Positions 16,216-26,367 of a DNA stretch of 64,000 nucleotides are shown in pieces. The notes under the pieces were generated by a model. The model was given only the letters and a program-made list of their open reading frames with translations, did not search any database and was not told where the DNA came from. Location: contig NZ_AMRG01000003.1 of NCBI RefSeq assembly GCF_000299895.1, positions 1-64,000 on the forward strand. The letters run 5' to 3'. This stretch comes from Idiomarina xiamenensis 10-D-4 (GTDB lineage Bacteria > Pseudomonadota > Gammaproteobacteria > Enterobacterales > Alteromonadaceae). Numbering within the stretch: the stretch's first letter is position 1; the number at the start of each line of letters is the position of its first letter. A program made the position numbers and the translations under genes.

Positions 16216-17793
16216 TCATTCCCACTCAATAGTCGCTGGCGGTTTACCGGAGATGTCGTAAACTACGCGCGAGATGCCATCGATTTCGTTGATGATGCGG
16301 TTGGAGACTTTGCCGAGTAGGTCATACGGCAAATGTGCCCAATGCGCGGTCATAAAGTCGATGGTTTCGACGGCGCGTAGTGACACCACCCAGTCGTACT
16401 TGCGCGCGTCGCCCATAACACCGACCGAGCGCACTGGCAGGAAGACGGCAAAGGCTTGGCTGACTTTGTGATACATATCGGCGTTATGCAGCTCTTCGAT
16501 GAAAATCGCATCGGCACGACGTAGCAAGTCGCAGTATTCTTTTTTGACTTCACCTAACACGCGCACACCCAAACCCGGCCCGGGGAACGGATGGCGATAC
16601 AGCATGTTATACGGCAAGCCCAATTCTAAGCCGATTTTGCGCACTTCATCTTTAAACAGTTCGCGTAACGGCTCGACCAAACCCAGTGCCATATCTTCTG
16701 GCAGGCCACCCACGTTATGGTGCGATTTGATCACGTGTGCTTTGCCGGTTTTTGATCCGGCTGACTCAATCACGTCTGGGTAAATGGTGCCCTGCGCTAA
16801 CCAAGAGACGTCTTTGATCAAACCGGCTTGTTCGTCAAAAATCTCGATGAAGACGCGACCAATGGTTTTACGCTTCTGTTCAGGTTCGTCGATACCGGCC
16901 AATGCGTCTAAAAAGCGATTCTCGGCATCCACGTGAATGATGTTCAGACCAAAGTGGTCGCCAAACATCTCCATCACCTGCTCGGCTTCGTTCAAACGCA
17001 ACAAGCCGTTGTCGACAAACACACAGGTCAGCTGATCGCCAATAGCACGGTGCAACAACATCGCCGTGACCGATGAATCAACGCCGCCGGATAAGCCCAG
17101 CACGACCTTATCGGTACCGACTTGCTGGCGAATACGAGCCACTGCGTCGTCGATGATCTGTGCAGCTGTCCATTGCTTTTCGCACTGACAAATATTGACC
17201 ACAAAGTGTTCCAACATACGCATACCTTGACGGGTATGGGTAACTTCAGGGTGGAACTGCACGCCATAAAAGTGGCGCTCTTCGTCGGCCATGCCAGCAT
17301 AGGGGCAGTAACTGGTGGTAGCAATAGTGGTGAAGCCCGCCGGGATTTCCGCCACTTTATCGCCGTGACTCATCCACACATCGAGCAGTGGGTTACCGTT
17401 GTCGGCAATACTGTCTTCGATGTTGGCAAACAGTTCAGAGGTTTTCACCAACTCAACCTGAGCATAACCAAACTCGCGCTCGGTCGAGCCCTGAACCGCG
17501 CCACCGAGTTGTTGCGCCATGGTTTGCATGCCGTAACAAATACCCAGTACCGGTACCCCCGCATTAAATACATAATCCGGCGCGCGTGGCGAGTTGGGTA
17601 AGGTGACACTTTCCGGGCCACCAGACAAAATGATGCCGTTCGGATTAAAGTCGCGAATATCCTGCTCGTCGACATCCCAGGCCCAAAGTTCACAATACAC
17701 ACCGATTTCACGGATACGACGTGCAATCAGCTGCGTATATTGCGAGCCGAAGTCGAGGATCAAAATACGATAATCATGGATGTCTTTACTCAT
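16216..17793 (-). CDS. guaA: GMP synthase (glutamine-hydrolysing)
   Basis: GuaA converts XMP to GMP with glutamine and ATP, the last step of de novo GMP synthesis, in the cytosol. The class I glutaminase domain (residues ~8-205) has ILSGGPESV, the nucleophile loop GICYGMQ and the His in VQFHPE. The ATP-pyrophosphatase domain has the PP-loop LSGGVDSS. The C-terminal dimerisation domain ends with PPATIEWE. With the ATG at 17793 the protein is 525 residues, the usual length; a TTG at 17799 is an alternative with a GGGA 6 nt before it. It follows guaB by 30 nt in a guaBA operon. Confidence 0.97.
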   Translation of the reverse strand: MSKDIHDYRILILDFGSQYTQLIARRIREIGVYCELWAWDVDEQDIRDFNPNGIILSGGPESVTLPNSPRAPDYVFNAGVPVLGICYGMQTMAQQLGGAVQGSTEREFGYAQVELVKTSELFANIEDSIADNGNPLLDVWMSHGDKVAEIPAGFTTIATTSYCPYAGMADEERHFYGVQFHPEVTHTRQGMRMLEHFVVNICQCEKQWTAAQIIDDAVARIRQQVGTDKVVLGLSGGVDSSVTAMLLHRAIGDQLTCVFVDNGLLRLNEAEQVMEMFGDHFGLNIIHVDAENRFLDALAGIDEPEQKRKTIGRVFIEIFDEQAGLIKDVSWLAQGTIYPDVIESAGSKTGKAHVIKSHHNVGGLPEDMALGLVEPLRELFKDEVRKIGLELGLPYNMLYRHPFPGPGLGVRVLGEVKKEYCDLLRRADAIFIEELHNADMYHKVSQAFAVFLPVRSVGVMGDARKYDWVVSLRAVETIDFMTAHWAHLPYDLLGKVSNRIINEIDGISRVVYDISGKPPATIEWE

Positions 17794-17823
17794 TAGCAAT
17801 ACATTTCCCAGTTTCTGGTGGCT

Positions 17824-19293
17824 TTAACCCAAACGGTAATTCGGTGCTTCTTTAGTAATTTGCACATCGTGTACGTGTGATTCACCCATACCTGCCGAGG
17901 TCACACGGACAAACTGTGCTTTAGTGCGCAAAATTTCAATGTTGGCCGAACCGGTCAAGCCCATTGCCGAGCGTAAGCCGCCCATTTGTTGATGGATAAT
18001 CGCAGAGATTGGGCCTTTATAAGCAACCCGCCCTTCGATACCCTCTGGCACCAACTTTTCGGCTTGATTACTCGCTTGGAAGTAACGGTCAGAAGAGCCA
18101 TTGCGCTGATCCATCGCGCCCAAGCTGCCCATGCCACGGTATGATTTGTAATAGCGACCTTGATAAAGCTCGACTTCACCGGGAGACTCTTCGGTACCCG
18201 CTAACATGCTACCAACCATGACGCAGTCGGCTCCGGCAGCCAAGGCTTTAGCAATATCACCAGAAAAGCGAATACCGCCGTCAGCAATCACCGGAATATC
18301 GGTGCCCGCCAAGCCTTCTACGGCGTTGTCGATAGCAGTAATTTGCGGCACACCACAACCGGTTACAATACGAGTGGTACAGATTGAGCCCGGACCAATA
18401 CCCACTTTAACCGCATCGACACCGGCGTCTGCTAGGGCTTTAGCACCCTCGGCGGTGGCTACGTTACCGGCGATGATTTGTAAATCAGGATACTGCTGAC
18501 GGGCCCAACGGACACGCTCTAACACGCCCTCAGAGTGACCGTGTGAGGTGTCGATGAGCAATACATCAACACCTGCCTCAACCAATAATTGAATGCGCTC
18601 TTCGGTACCCGCACCCACGCCAACTGCGGCGCCCACACGCAGGCTACCCAATTCATCTTTACACGCGTTCGGTTTGTTTTCCGCTTTCTCAAAATCTTTT
18701 AAGGTGATCATGCCACGCAAATGGAAGCTATCGTTGACCACTAAGATTTTTTCGATACGGTGCTTGTGCATTAAGCCTAAAATTTCTTCGCTTTGAGCGT
18801 TTTCGTGGACCGTGACTAAACGCTCTTTAGGAGTCATGATATCGCCGATTTGCTTGCTGTCATCGTCTTCAAAGCGGGTGTCGCGGCCGGTAACAATGCC
18901 AACTAACTCGTCACCATTTTGAACGACCGGAAAGCCTTGGAAACCGTGTTCGGCAGTCAGCGCTTTGATTTCACCGATGGTGGTTTTAGGCGTCACCGTA
19001 ACCGGGTCAGAAACCATGCCACTTTCGTATTTTTTAACTTTACGAACTTGTGCAGCTTGTTCTGCAGCGGTCATATTTTTATGAATAAAACCGATACCGC
19101 CCTCTTGCGCCAGCGCGATCGCTAAAGCGGCTTCAGTAACGGTATCCATTGCTGCCGAGACCATGGGAATGTTGAGTTCGATTTTACGCGTCAAACGCGT
19201 ACGTAAATCGGCGGTGTGGGGTAATACGGTCGAGTGACCAGGCACTAATAGAACGTCGTCAAACGTTAGGGCTTCTTGCGCAATTCTTAACAT
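17824..19293 (-). CDS. guaB: inosine-5'-monophosphate dehydrogenase
   Basis: GuaB oxidises IMP to XMP with NAD, the committed step to guanine nucleotides. The TIM barrel begins with [18 protein letters not shown] and carries the active-site cysteine loop [13 protein letters not shown], the GGIRFSGDI phosphate site and the mobile flap. Two CBS domains are inserted at about residues 90-210 (MVSDPVTV..., [10 protein letters not shown]...). The ATG at 19293 gives 489 residues and has GGAG 8 nt upstream; the longer frame from 19320 adds nine residues not found in the family. It is the first gene of guaBA. Confidence 0.97.
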   Translation of the reverse strand: MLRIAQEALTFDDVLLVPGHSTVLPHTADLRTRLTRKIELNIPMVSAAMDTVTEAALAIALAQEGGIGFIHKNMTAAEQAAQVRKVKKYESGMVSDPVTVTPKTTIGEIKALTAEHGFQGFPVVQNGDELVGIVTGRDTRFEDDDSKQIGDIMTPKERLVTVHENAQSEEILGLMHKHRIEKILVVNDSFHLRGMITLKDFEKAENKPNACKDELGSLRVGAAVGVGAGTEERIQLLVEAGVDVLLIDTSHGHSEGVLERVRWARQQYPDLQIIAGNVATAEGAKALADAGVDAVKVGIGPGSICTTRIVTGCGVPQITAIDNAVEGLAGTDIPVIADGGIRFSGDIAKALAAGADCVMVGSMLAGTEESPGEVELYQGRYYKSYRGMGSLGAMDQRNGSSDRYFQASNQAEKLVPEGIEGRVAYKGPISAIIHQQMGGLRSAMGLTGSANIEILRTKAQFVRVTSAGMGESHVHDVQITKEAPNYRLG

Positions 19294-19315
19294 GGCAACA
19301 TCTCCAAGCGGCGGT

Positions 19316-19333
19316 CTCAAGCGGCTGCTTGAG
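19316..19333. repeat. hairpin in the guaB 5' leader
   Basis: CTCAAGC (19316-19322) and GCTTGAG (19327-19333) form a 7-bp stem with a 4-nt loop inside the predicted guaB untranslated leader. No U-tract follows. It could stabilise the mRNA end or bind a regulator. Confidence 0.4.
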
Positions 19334-19354
19334 CGGGATTTATGTTGCGCGCAG

Positions 19355-19383
19355 ATTTTACTCGTTTAAGGCTTTTCAGTAAA
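19355..19383 (-). promoter_or_regulatory. candidate sigma70 promoter of guaBA
   Basis: Minus strand: TTTACT (-35, 4 of 6), 17-nt spacer, TAAAAT (-10, 5 of 6). The predicted start near 19348 gives a leader of about 55 nt before guaB. Confidence 0.6.
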
Positions 19384-19438
19384 CTGTTTTTTTAATTTAC
19401 GCGCTTTTTCGGTGCATTTCAGTAAGGACACGAGGCGT

Positions 19439-20764
19439 ATGCAAGACGCTATTTTTTCGGTTTCGCGGTTAAATGCCGAAGTCCGTCAGCTATTAGAGCA
19501 AGGTTTTGGTCGTATTTGGCTAGTTGGCGAAATCTCCAACTTTGCCGCGCCGAGTTCTGGTCATTGGTATTTCACCCTGAAAGACGAGCGTGCGCAAATC
19601 AAGTGTGCGATGTTTCGCAACAGTAATCAGCGTGTGCGGCTACGGCCGGGTAACGGTATGCAAGTCTTAGTACGTGCCAAACTGACCGTGTATGAGCCTC
19701 GTGGCGATTATCAACTGATCGCCGAGCACCTTGAAGATGCCGGCCAAGGGCTGCTGCAGCAGCAGTTTGAGCAACTCAAACTGAAATTGGCTGGCGAGGG
19801 TCTATTTAACCAACAGCATAAACAACCGCTACCCGAGCGAGTCCGCCGCCTGGGTGTTATCACTTCGCCGACCGGCGCCGCCATTCGCGATGTGTTAGCG
19901 GTGTTAAAACGTCGTGACCCAGGCTTGGCGGTGATCATTTATCCCACCGCGGTACAAGGCGCCGACGCCGCGCAGCAAATTCGTCAGGCGCTTGCCACGG
20001 CGATACGTCGCAACGAGTGTGATGCGCTGTTATTGACCCGCGGTGGTGGTTCACTTGAAGATTTATGGTGTTTTAACGACGAAGCCTTAGCGCGCGACAT
20101 CTTTGATTGTCCGCTGCCGCTGATCAGCGCGGTCGGTCACGAGGTGGATTTTACCATCGCTGACTTTGTCGCCGACGTGCGTTCGCCCACACCATCGGCG
20201 GCGGCCGAGCTGGTGAGCTACGACCAGACCGTTGAACTGCGCCAGTTGCAGCAACAACGACAACGGCTACAACGAGCCATGCAGCAATATTTATGGCGTC
20301 AGCAGCAACGCCAACAACAATGTACGCAACGTTTACGCCTGCGCGATCCGCAGCGCCAGCTGCAACAACAAGGGCAGCGTTGCGATGAACTGATGGTACG
20401 CGCAGCACAAGCGCTAAGCCGTCGACAGCAACAAGCGCAGCAGCAGCTGAGCTATACACAACAGCGCTTACAACGCCTGCACCCGCAGCGTGACTTGCTT
20501 CAGCAACAACAACGGTTGCAGGAATTACAGCAGCGTTTAAGCCAACGCATTGAACGGCGTGTGAGTGATGCTCAGCAACGCTTTGCGCGGCAAGCTCAAG
20601 CGCTACACTTAGTCAGCCCGTTAAATGTACTCAGTCGCGGCTATGCCATCGTGCGCGACGACCAGCAGCAGGTAATACGATCCGCGCAACAGGTTCGCAA
20701 CGAGCAAACGCTAACGGTCACCTTGAGCGACGGTGAACTCAAGGTCATTAATCGCCTATCTTAG
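19439..20764 (+). CDS. xseA: exodeoxyribonuclease VII large subunit
   Basis: XseA is the catalytic subunit of exonuclease VII, which degrades single-stranded DNA from either end. The N-terminal OB-fold ([27 protein letters not shown]...[11 protein letters not shown]) binds DNA. The catalytic domain has [35 protein letters not shown] and [19 protein letters not shown]. The remaining ~170 residues are a very Gln/Arg-rich coiled coil. The ATG at 19439 is preceded by AAGGA and GAGG and gives 441 residues; a GTG at 19412 would add nine. It is divergent from guaB. The small subunit xseB is not in the window. Confidence 0.96.
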   Translation: MQDAIFSVSRLNAEVRQLLEQGFGRIWLVGEISNFAAPSSGHWYFTLKDERAQIKCAMFRNSNQRVRLRPGNGMQVLVRAKLTVYEPRGDYQLIAEHLEDAGQGLLQQQFEQLKLKLAGEGLFNQQHKQPLPERVRRLGVITSPTGAAIRDVLAVLKRRDPGLAVIIYPTAVQGADAAQQIRQALATAIRRNECDALLLTRGGGSLEDLWCFNDEALARDIFDCPLPLISAVGHEVDFTIADFVADVRSPTPSAAAELVSYDQTVELRQLQQQRQRLQRAMQQYLWRQQQRQQQCTQRLRLRDPQRQLQQQGQRCDELMVRAAQALSRRQQQAQQQLSYTQQRLQRLHPQRDLLQQQQRLQELQQRLSQRIERRVSDAQQRFARQAQALHLVSPLNVLSRGYAIVRDDQQQVIRSAQQVRNEQTLTVTLSDGELKVINRLS

Positions 20765-20797
20765 TCAGTTGCAGTAGTCGGCTGTCACCCCAACAAC

Positions 20798-20824
20798 AAA
20801 AAGCCCAGCAGATACTGGGCTTTT
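20798..20824. terminator. bidirectional terminator between xseA and mscS
   Basis: Stem AAAAGCCCAG (20799-20808) and CTGGGCTTTT (20815-20824) around a 6-nt loop, with A and T tracts on the two sides, so it can serve both convergent genes. Confidence 0.85.
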
Positions 20825-20846
20825 GCGAGTTTAAAAAGTGAGCCTG

Positions 20847-21692
20847 TTATTTATCGGCTTTAGCTTTTTCTTCTTGTTCCTGCTTAAACAAATGAACATC
20901 CATTTGTGGGAACGGAATACCGATACCGTTGGCATCCAGTTCATTTTTAATTTTCTCCAGCAGATCCCAACGCACTGGCCAATAATCAGGACCTTTAACC
21001 CATGGCCGCACGTTAAAGTCGACCGACGACGCATTCAAATTGGTGACAGTCACCACCGGCTCTGGTTCAGCGAGAATACGCTCGTCTTCTTTCAGACACT
21101 GCATCAACACGTCTTTGGTTTTCGACAAGTTTGCCGAGTAGCTCACGCCTATGACCAAATCGATACGGCGCAACGGTTCACGGTTGTAGTTAGTGATTGG
21201 ACGGCTGGTGATCTGTGAATTAGGTACAAATACCACTTTGCGGTCAGGTGTTTTCATCACCGTCTGGAACACATTGATTGAATCAACGGTACCTGCAACA
21301 CCACCGGCTTCAACATACTCGCCGGCACGAAACGGTCGAAACATGATGATCAGTACGCCCGAGGCGATATTGGATAACGACCCTTGTAGTGCCAAGCCGA
21401 CAGCCAAACCGGCGGCACCTAAAATGGCAATAAACGAGGTAGTTTGAACGCCCACATGGCTTAACGCCATCAAGATAGCGGCGATAAAAATCAACGCTTT
21501 AATGATACCGCTTAAAAACGAAATGACGGCATTATCCATTTCTTTGCGGCGCATACCTTTGGACATCATGTTGGCAATCGCATTAGCAATAAACTTACCG
21601 ATGACCAGAATTAGAATCGCGACGACGATTTTCACCGCATAGGTGACCAGCAACGTCTGGTTATCGCTGATCCAATTAATCACGTTATCCAT
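20847..21692 (-). CDS. mscS: small-conductance mechanosensitive channel MscS
   Basis: MscS releases solutes on hypo-osmotic shock from the inner membrane. The 281-residue protein has three N-terminal helices; the pore helix TM3 is the Gly/Ala-rich stretch GAAGLAVGLALQGSLSNIASG. The beta domain begins with FRPFRAGEYVEAGGVAGTV and includes VFVPNSQI. The C-terminal alpha/beta domain (RRIDLVIGVSYSANLSKTKDVL...GIPFPQMDVHL) completes the cytoplasmic cage. Length and motifs agree with the short E. coli-type MscS. It is transcribed on its own, convergent with xseA. Confidence 0.95.
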   Translation of the reverse strand: MDNVINWISDNQTLLVTYAVKIVVAILILVIGKFIANAIANMMSKGMRRKEMDNAVISFLSGIIKALIFIAAILMALSHVGVQTTSFIAILGAAGLAVGLALQGSLSNIASGVLIIMFRPFRAGEYVEAGGVAGTVDSINVFQTVMKTPDRKVVFVPNSQITSRPITNYNREPLRRIDLVIGVSYSANLSKTKDVLMQCLKEDERILAEPEPVVTVTNLNASSVDFNVRPWVKGPDYWPVRWDLLEKIKNELDANGIGIPFPQMDVHLFKQEQEEKAKADK

Positions 21693-21741
21693 TTACCTAC
21701 CTCTTTCCGTCATTATGAATTCGAATACATGATGCGTTATT

Positions 21742-22515
21742 TTAGCGCGTCATACGAAAATTAACATCAAAGCGATAACGCCCCTGCGCGTCAGGTTTAC
21801 CAATATAGGGCAGCAAATCGCTGATAGCAGTCGGTACATCGCTAGTGGGTTGCAAGTGTCCCTGCAACGCAATTTGTGGTGGTTTAATAAAACCGCTCAC
21901 CGTTAATCCTAAGGGATTGTTGTCCGCCATCTCGAGTTGTAAGGCGCGATCATCACGGCAACTTAACTGTAGCTGATAGTTACCTAAGTTTTGCCACTGT
22001 TGGTTTACTTGCAACGCCAACTGCTCACCTTGCAGACGTGCATTCAGCGTATCACACACCGCGGCACCGTTACGCCAATCTTCAAGTTGGTACTCACTCA
22101 CCTGCAAATGCCAGCTACCACTCACTGGCAATGGTAAACGCAGCGGCAACTGAGCGGCTACCATGGCGATATCGCCAGATAGGTCGGCCTGCTCAACCGT
22201 CACTTGTCCCAGCGATAGTGCGACACTGAGCTGGCCACTGACGGGGTTGTCGACAGGCACCTCGATATCCAATGCCGCACGCCCTGTTAATAACGCCCAA
22301 GGTGATAGCTGCCAACTGACGTTGCGCAAGTTCAACCACGGCGTTTGCAGTTGCAACACTCGACCCTGCCAAATACTACCTTGTAAGCCCCGATACTGAA
22401 TCTGCGCCGATGTTGGCAACCATTGTAAGACGGTGGCAGGCATGTAGCTCAGTATACCGAGCATAAAGGTCAATAGCGCCAGCAGCGTCAGTAACGCGAT
22501 ACGCGCTCTACTCAT
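21742..22515 (-). CDS. gspN: type II secretion system protein N
   Basis: The 257-residue inner-membrane protein has one N-terminal anchor (ARIALLTLLALLTFMLGILSYMP) and a periplasmic beta-rich domain with the GspN pattern QYRGLQGSIWQGRV...VSWQLSPWALLTG. GspN is an accessory bitopic component present in many but not all T2SS operons. It is the last gene of the gspC-N operon, overlapping gspM by 4 nt. No clear intrinsic terminator follows before mscS. Confidence 0.88.
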   Translation of the reverse strand: MSRARIALLTLLALLTFMLGILSYMPATVLQWLPTSAQIQYRGLQGSIWQGRVLQLQTPWLNLRNVSWQLSPWALLTGRAALDIEVPVDNPVSGQLSVALSLGQVTVEQADLSGDIAMVAAQLPLRLPLPVSGSWHLQVSEYQLEDWRNGAAVCDTLNARLQGEQLALQVNQQWQNLGNYQLQLSCRDDRALQLEMADNNPLGLTVSGFIKPPQIALQGHLQPTSDVPTAISDLLPYIGKPDAQGRYRFDVNFRMTR

Positions 22516-23030
22516 ACCGGCAACTCCAGCACTAACTTGCGCACCCTCACCTGCCCGGGAGCGTTTAATTCAACCACATCAAGGCTATCTACCACTAGCC
22601 CGGCACCGCGCTGTAACTGATTCAACAGGTTCAGTAACTGATTAAAACTTAACTCGTCAATCACTACCAGTAATTGCTCACCCTGGGGTTGCATACGGCT
22701 GACATTAATATCCAGTTCACGAGCCGAATGGCTAAAGCGCTGCTGCAGCGACCCTGAAACTTGCTGAGTACGCCCAGATTGTGCCGCTAATTGCCGGTAG
22801 CGCTGACTGTTTTCCTGTACCCATTGTAGGGTTTGTAAACGTCCATCAAGCTGCTGCTGAGCTCTCTCGGTCGCCGTCACTAACGGCTGCCAAATCACCC
22901 AATAAAGCACGCCGATTAGGACAAAAACACCACCGCACTTTAATAGTAAGCGCTCACGTGCGTTTAACTTCTGCCAGTAGGCTTGCAGTGGTCGTAGTTG
23001 CTGTTGCAGTTTTTGCGAAAGCTGACTCAT
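22512..23030 (-). CDS. gspM: type II secretion system protein M
   Basis: The 172-residue bitopic protein has a cytoplasmic N-terminus, one transmembrane helix (LLKCGGVFVLIGVLYWVIW) and a periplasmic ferredoxin-like domain. GspM pairs with GspL in the inner-membrane platform that anchors the GspE ATPase. The Gln-rich linker after the helix (ERAQQQLDGRLQTLQWVQ) is typical. It starts 5 nt after the gspL stop and overlaps gspN by 4 nt. Confidence 0.9.
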   Translation of the reverse strand: MSQLSQKLQQQLRPLQAYWQKLNARERLLLKCGGVFVLIGVLYWVIWQPLVTATERAQQQLDGRLQTLQWVQENSQRYRQLAAQSGRTQQVSGSLQQRFSHSARELDINVSRMQPQGEQLLVVIDELSFNQLLNLLNQLQRGAGLVVDSLDVVELNAPGQVRVRKLVLELPV

Positions 23031-23035
23031 TTGGC

Positions 23036-24238
23036 TTAGCTCCCTGCTGCGGTGACGGTTAAATTACCCATCACGCGATCATTGCGATTGGTTTGTTGAC
23101 CCGTTTTCACGGTTAAGCCAGCCTGCTGTGCCAGTTGCTGCAACTGTTCGAACTGTTGAAAGCTCTCGGTGGTAGCTTGCAAGCGCAGTTCATCTTTTTC
23201 GAAACGTAGGCTTTCTAAACGTGCGCCATCAATCGCCGCAAACGCCGGTTGTAACTGACTCAGCAACAATAACGGATCTCCGGCAGCACTGGGGCCACCG
23301 GCTAACTGCGCTAACTTTTGCTGCATTTGCACGCGCACATTAATAATGCGGCTATCGCCGGGAAACGTTTGTCGATAAGTTTGTTCAATTTTAGCCTGTA
23401 GTTGGTCGGCATAGGCTTGTGTGCGATATAAATCACTGATTTGCGTTGCTAATGCCAGGCTCAGCGCGACTAACAACGACGCGACTAATGCTTTAACGGG
23501 TAACAATCGCTGACGCTTTTGCTGTTGCGGACGATACTCGCCTTGTAATAGGTTAATGCCATCGCCCGCTTTAGCGGCAGCGGATAACGGCAGTTCAATA
23601 TCCGCCGCTTGCAAAGGAGCCGGTGGCTGTGGCCAGTCGATGTCGCCATAATGCACGATCTGTTGCGGTGGCGCCTGATCGGCAACCAAGCTACTAGCAA
23701 GATTTTGGAATAAATCGCTATCGATACAAAAGCCTTGCCAGCGACCACTGCGCACAATCACATCTTGCCCGACTTGCATCACATGCCATTGCTCAGCCGC
23801 CGGCGGCGGTAACATGAACACATCGGGTGACAAGCGCTGCGCGCTAATACCGGCTTGTGTCAACCACTCGCGCCATTGCTGTAGTACACGATGCTCAACC
23901 ACCGCTACCGGTAACGGGCTGGGTAAACGACCTTGCGGCCATGCAAAATGCAGTTGTTCGATATCGGCTGCCAACTCTTCTTCCAACGCGTAGGGCACCA
24001 ACTGCGCTAAATGTCGTTGCCCGCCAATGGGCAGCTCAACGCGGCTGAGCAAAATCGCTTGGCTTGCGACAAACACGCTCACTTCACGCTGCTCGGCATG
24101 CCCCTGTAAATGATTCAGTTGAGCCGCATTTTCTAGTTCACCGCTGGCAATGACATCGTTATCGGCGGCACACCAAATAAACCAATGTATCGGTTGTTGC
24201 TCATGCTCTGGTAGCCGAATGATCAGCTGCTCTTGCAT
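23036..24238 (-). CDS. gspL: type II secretion system protein L
   Basis: The 400-residue protein has a cytoplasmic actin-like domain (residues ~1-245; SQAILLSRVELPIGGQRHLAQLVPYALEEELA), one transmembrane helix (ALVASLLVALSLALATQI) and a periplasmic ferredoxin-like domain with a coiled linker. The cytoplasmic domain binds the N-terminus of GspE, and the periplasmic part binds GspM. It lies 2 nt after gspK. The C-terminal domain shows the RLESLRFEKDELRLQATTESF pattern of the family. Confidence 0.93.
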   Translation of the reverse strand: MQEQLIIRLPEHEQQPIHWFIWCAADNDVIASGELENAAQLNHLQGHAEQREVSVFVASQAILLSRVELPIGGQRHLAQLVPYALEEELAADIEQLHFAWPQGRLPSPLPVAVVEHRVLQQWREWLTQAGISAQRLSPDVFMLPPPAAEQWHVMQVGQDVIVRSGRWQGFCIDSDLFQNLASSLVADQAPPQQIVHYGDIDWPQPPAPLQAADIELPLSAAAKAGDGINLLQGEYRPQQQKRQRLLPVKALVASLLVALSLALATQISDLYRTQAYADQLQAKIEQTYRQTFPGDSRIINVRVQMQQKLAQLAGGPSAAGDPLLLLSQLQPAFAAIDGARLESLRFEKDELRLQATTESFQQFEQLQQLAQQAGLTVKTGQQTNRNDRVMGNLTVTAAGS

Positions 24239-24240
24239 AG

Positions 24241-25311
24241 TTAATCTCCAAAGGCCCGGTAGAGCGTATACGCCTTACCATCTCTGACCTGTATAATTGA
24301 CGTCGCACGGGTTTGCAAGTCGGCAATCCGTACGCTCGCTGTAAGCTCAAAATATTCGCTACTGACCGTGATCGGCAGGCCGTTAGTGGCCCCCTGACCC
24401 GCGTCGGCGCCGCCATCAGCGCCGCCGTTATTGTTATTACTGCCATTGCCGCCGCTATTTCGACGCTGGTTATTGTTGCTACCCGTTTTGTTATTTTTAC
24501 TGGCATTAGCCGCTTGTACAAAAGCCGGTAGTTGCATGACGCGTTCGATACTGTCGTAACCGGCGTCGGGTCGCTGCTGCAAAAACGCTTGTGCCGCTGA
24601 CAGTGGCATATTGCCGCTGCTAATCGCGACCAGTAGTTGCGGCTGCTCGGCATCAATGGTGTTAACATTCAGTGCTAACTCGTTACGCCCGGGAATGGCA
24701 CACACGTAGGGCCGTAAGCGGTTATATGCCGTCGCGGTATAGCCCCTCACCAACCGCAACTCGCTGATGTGTTGCAAGTTCCCATTAGCCGCTCGATAGG
24801 GGTGTGGCATACCCAAATAATCGGGAGTTTCGGCGCCATAAGTGCCGCTTAATACATCGTCGGCATCGAGCCAATCGACCAAACTATCGACCATCACATC
24901 GGCGTTATAATCATTAAACTCTAAAGCAATCAGTAATTGCTTGAACTGCGTTTTACGTTGTTGCAGAACATCGGCATCACTGATATTCAACGCGTTAACA
25001 TTAAAGCAGCTTTGCAAGTCTTTAATGTCACCGGCAATTTCACCGCCAGCGACCGGATAAGGGCCGGTTTGGCTGGCCCAATTTTGCGCCAAGTTAACCA
25101 CCCCATCGCTATCATCTAGCTCATACAAGAGCACTTGCCTGACCAACGCCTCAGCGCTTTGCCAGTACCAGTAACTTTGCTCGGCTTGCTGCAAATTAAT
25201 GGTGCGCTGCACTTGGTTTTGTAGACGGCCAGACATGGTCACCGCCAAGCTGGCGACTAACGCCACCACTAGCAATACCATGACCAATGCAACGCCGCGC
25301 TGTTTAACCAT
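24241..25311 (-). CDS. gspK: type II secretion system minor pseudopilin K
   Basis: GspK is the large minor pseudopilin at the tip of the pseudopilus. The short leader MVKQRG ends at the prepilin peptidase site before VALVMVLLVVALVASLAVTMS. The large alpha-helical domain follows (YWYWQSAEALVRQVL, CFNVNALN, VDSLVDWLDADD). Near the C-terminus, at about residues 268-312, is a low-complexity stretch of Asn, Gly, Ser and Asp (for example NNKTGSNNNQRRNSGGNG) interrupting the pseudopilin domain. I regard this insertion as unusual. It starts 25 nt after gspJ. Confidence 0.93.
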   Translation of the reverse strand: MVKQRGVALVMVLLVVALVASLAVTMSGRLQNQVQRTINLQQAEQSYWYWQSAEALVRQVLLYELDDSDGVVNLAQNWASQTGPYPVAGGEIAGDIKDLQSCFNVNALNISDADVLQQRKTQFKQLLIALEFNDYNADVMVDSLVDWLDADDVLSGTYGAETPDYLGMPHPYRAANGNLQHISELRLVRGYTATAYNRLRPYVCAIPGRNELALNVNTIDAEQPQLLVAISSGNMPLSAAQAFLQQRPDAGYDSIERVMQLPAFVQAANASKNNKTGSNNNQRRNSGGNGSNNNNGGADGGADAGQGATNGLPITVSSEYFELTASVRIADLQTRATSIIQVRDGKAYTLYRAFGD

Positions 25312-25336
25312 TATTGTCGACCATCAAGGTGACGCA

Positions 25337-26002
25337 TCATCGTTCTGTACCATCCGCATTATTGCCGTTAATATCATCGGCGCTCACAAATTGACCGCCG
25401 TTGACCAACATTAAACGTCGGATATCGCCTAAGCCATCGACCGTTAGCGTCACTTCAATCAAATCCGGCAGTGCGCCCGGTCGCTGCCATTCACGCAGCC
25501 ACTCACCATTAAGCCAAAACCGCACCTGCAGCGCCGTCACGCCGCTCAGTAATATCCGAATGTCGGGTTCATCATTAGCGTCGTCGACATAGGGATAACT
25601 AAGCCGCTGCAACTTATTCTCACGTATGCGGTAAATCACCGGTTGTAATTCGCTGCGCGGTAACTGCATGCCGGGATTCTGCCAACCACTACGAACAAAA
25701 CCTAAAGCGCCGCTGTCGCTGTCTAAGGCGCGCGCGTCGGCGGTTAAATAGCGATGCCGTTGCTCCGGGTTAGGCGCGTTTAACGGACGCGCAACGATTT
25801 GTCGAATATCACGCTCAAGTGTCAACATCACATATTGTAAATCTTGTAACTGAGCCTGCCGCTCGCGGGTTTGTTCGTCGGCGCTGACCATCTGCGAAAA
25901 CACTTGATAGCTGGCGATACCGATGATCGCAAAAATCATCATCACCACCAGCACTTCGATCAAGGTGAAACCTTGTTGTCGCTGTTTGCGCATATGGGTC
26001 AT
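25337..26002 (-). CDS. gspJ: type II secretion system minor pseudopilin J
   Basis: This is a type IV pilin-like protein with leader ...QRQQG and the cleavage motif GFTLIEVLVVMMIF, cut after Gly by the prepilin peptidase. GspJ forms the tip complex with GspI, GspK and GspH. The beta-rich domain contains REQTRERQAQLQDLQYVMLTLERDIRQ-type spacing and RPGALPDLIEVTLTVDG near the end. The ATG at 26002 overlaps the gspI stop by one base (221 residues); the frame is also open from a TTG three bases upstream. Confidence 0.92.
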   Translation of the reverse strand: MTHMRKQRQQGFTLIEVLVVMMIFAIIGIASYQVFSQMVSADEQTRERQAQLQDLQYVMLTLERDIRQIVARPLNAPNPEQRHRYLTADARALDSDSGALGFVRSGWQNPGMQLPRSELQPVIYRIRENKLQRLSYPYVDDANDEPDIRILLSGVTALQVRFWLNGEWLREWQRPGALPDLIEVTLTVDGLGDIRRLMLVNGGQFVSADDINGNNADGTER

Positions 26003-26367
26003 CAACGTCGCCCCATATAGCGCGTCAGTTGATAGACACTATCGCCGTCTTCGCTACGGCTGACCACGATAGTTACGGCAACCACATCGTTGGTCGTGGT
26101 AGCAACCACTTGCTGTTGCCAATACCAAGTCTGCCCGGCCATTTGTTCATTGCCGCGTTGCAAGTCTTCAATGGGCCAACCGTGAGTAACCGATAGTTCA
26201 CTTAGTCGGTTAGCGGCAACGTATCGCGCTAGGGTGATGTCTTCCATATGCACTAGACTAGTGACGTGCTGGCTAGCGGTCTTTAAGGCGGCCAAAGCTG
26301 CCATGGCAAAAATCGCCAGTGCCACCATGACTTCAATCAATGTGAAACCATACTGACGCTGTTTCAT
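26002..26367 (-). CDS. gspI: type II secretion system minor pseudopilin I
   Basis: The 121-residue pseudopilin has leader MKQRQYG and processing motif GFTLIEVMVALAIFAMAALA, followed by the compact GspI domain (AANRLSELSVTHGWP, QTWYWQQQVV). GspI initiates the minor-pseudopilin tip complex with GspJ and GspK. The start codon overlaps the gspH stop as ATGA, indicating translational coupling. Confidence 0.93.
   Translation of the reverse strand: MKQRQYGFTLIEVMVALAIFAMAALAALKTASQHVTSLVHMEDITLARYVAANRLSELSVTHGWPIEDLQRGNEQMAGQTWYWQQQVVATTTNDVVAVTIVVSRSEDGDSVYQLTRYMGRR

Noticed and set aside
17122-17601. 159-codon plus-strand open frame
   Set aside because: It is antisense to guaA, has no ribosome site or family signature, and arises from codon bias on the opposite strand.
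20838-21218. 126-codon plus-strand open frame after xseA
   Set aside because: It lies antisense to the C-terminal part of mscS and beyond the shared terminator.
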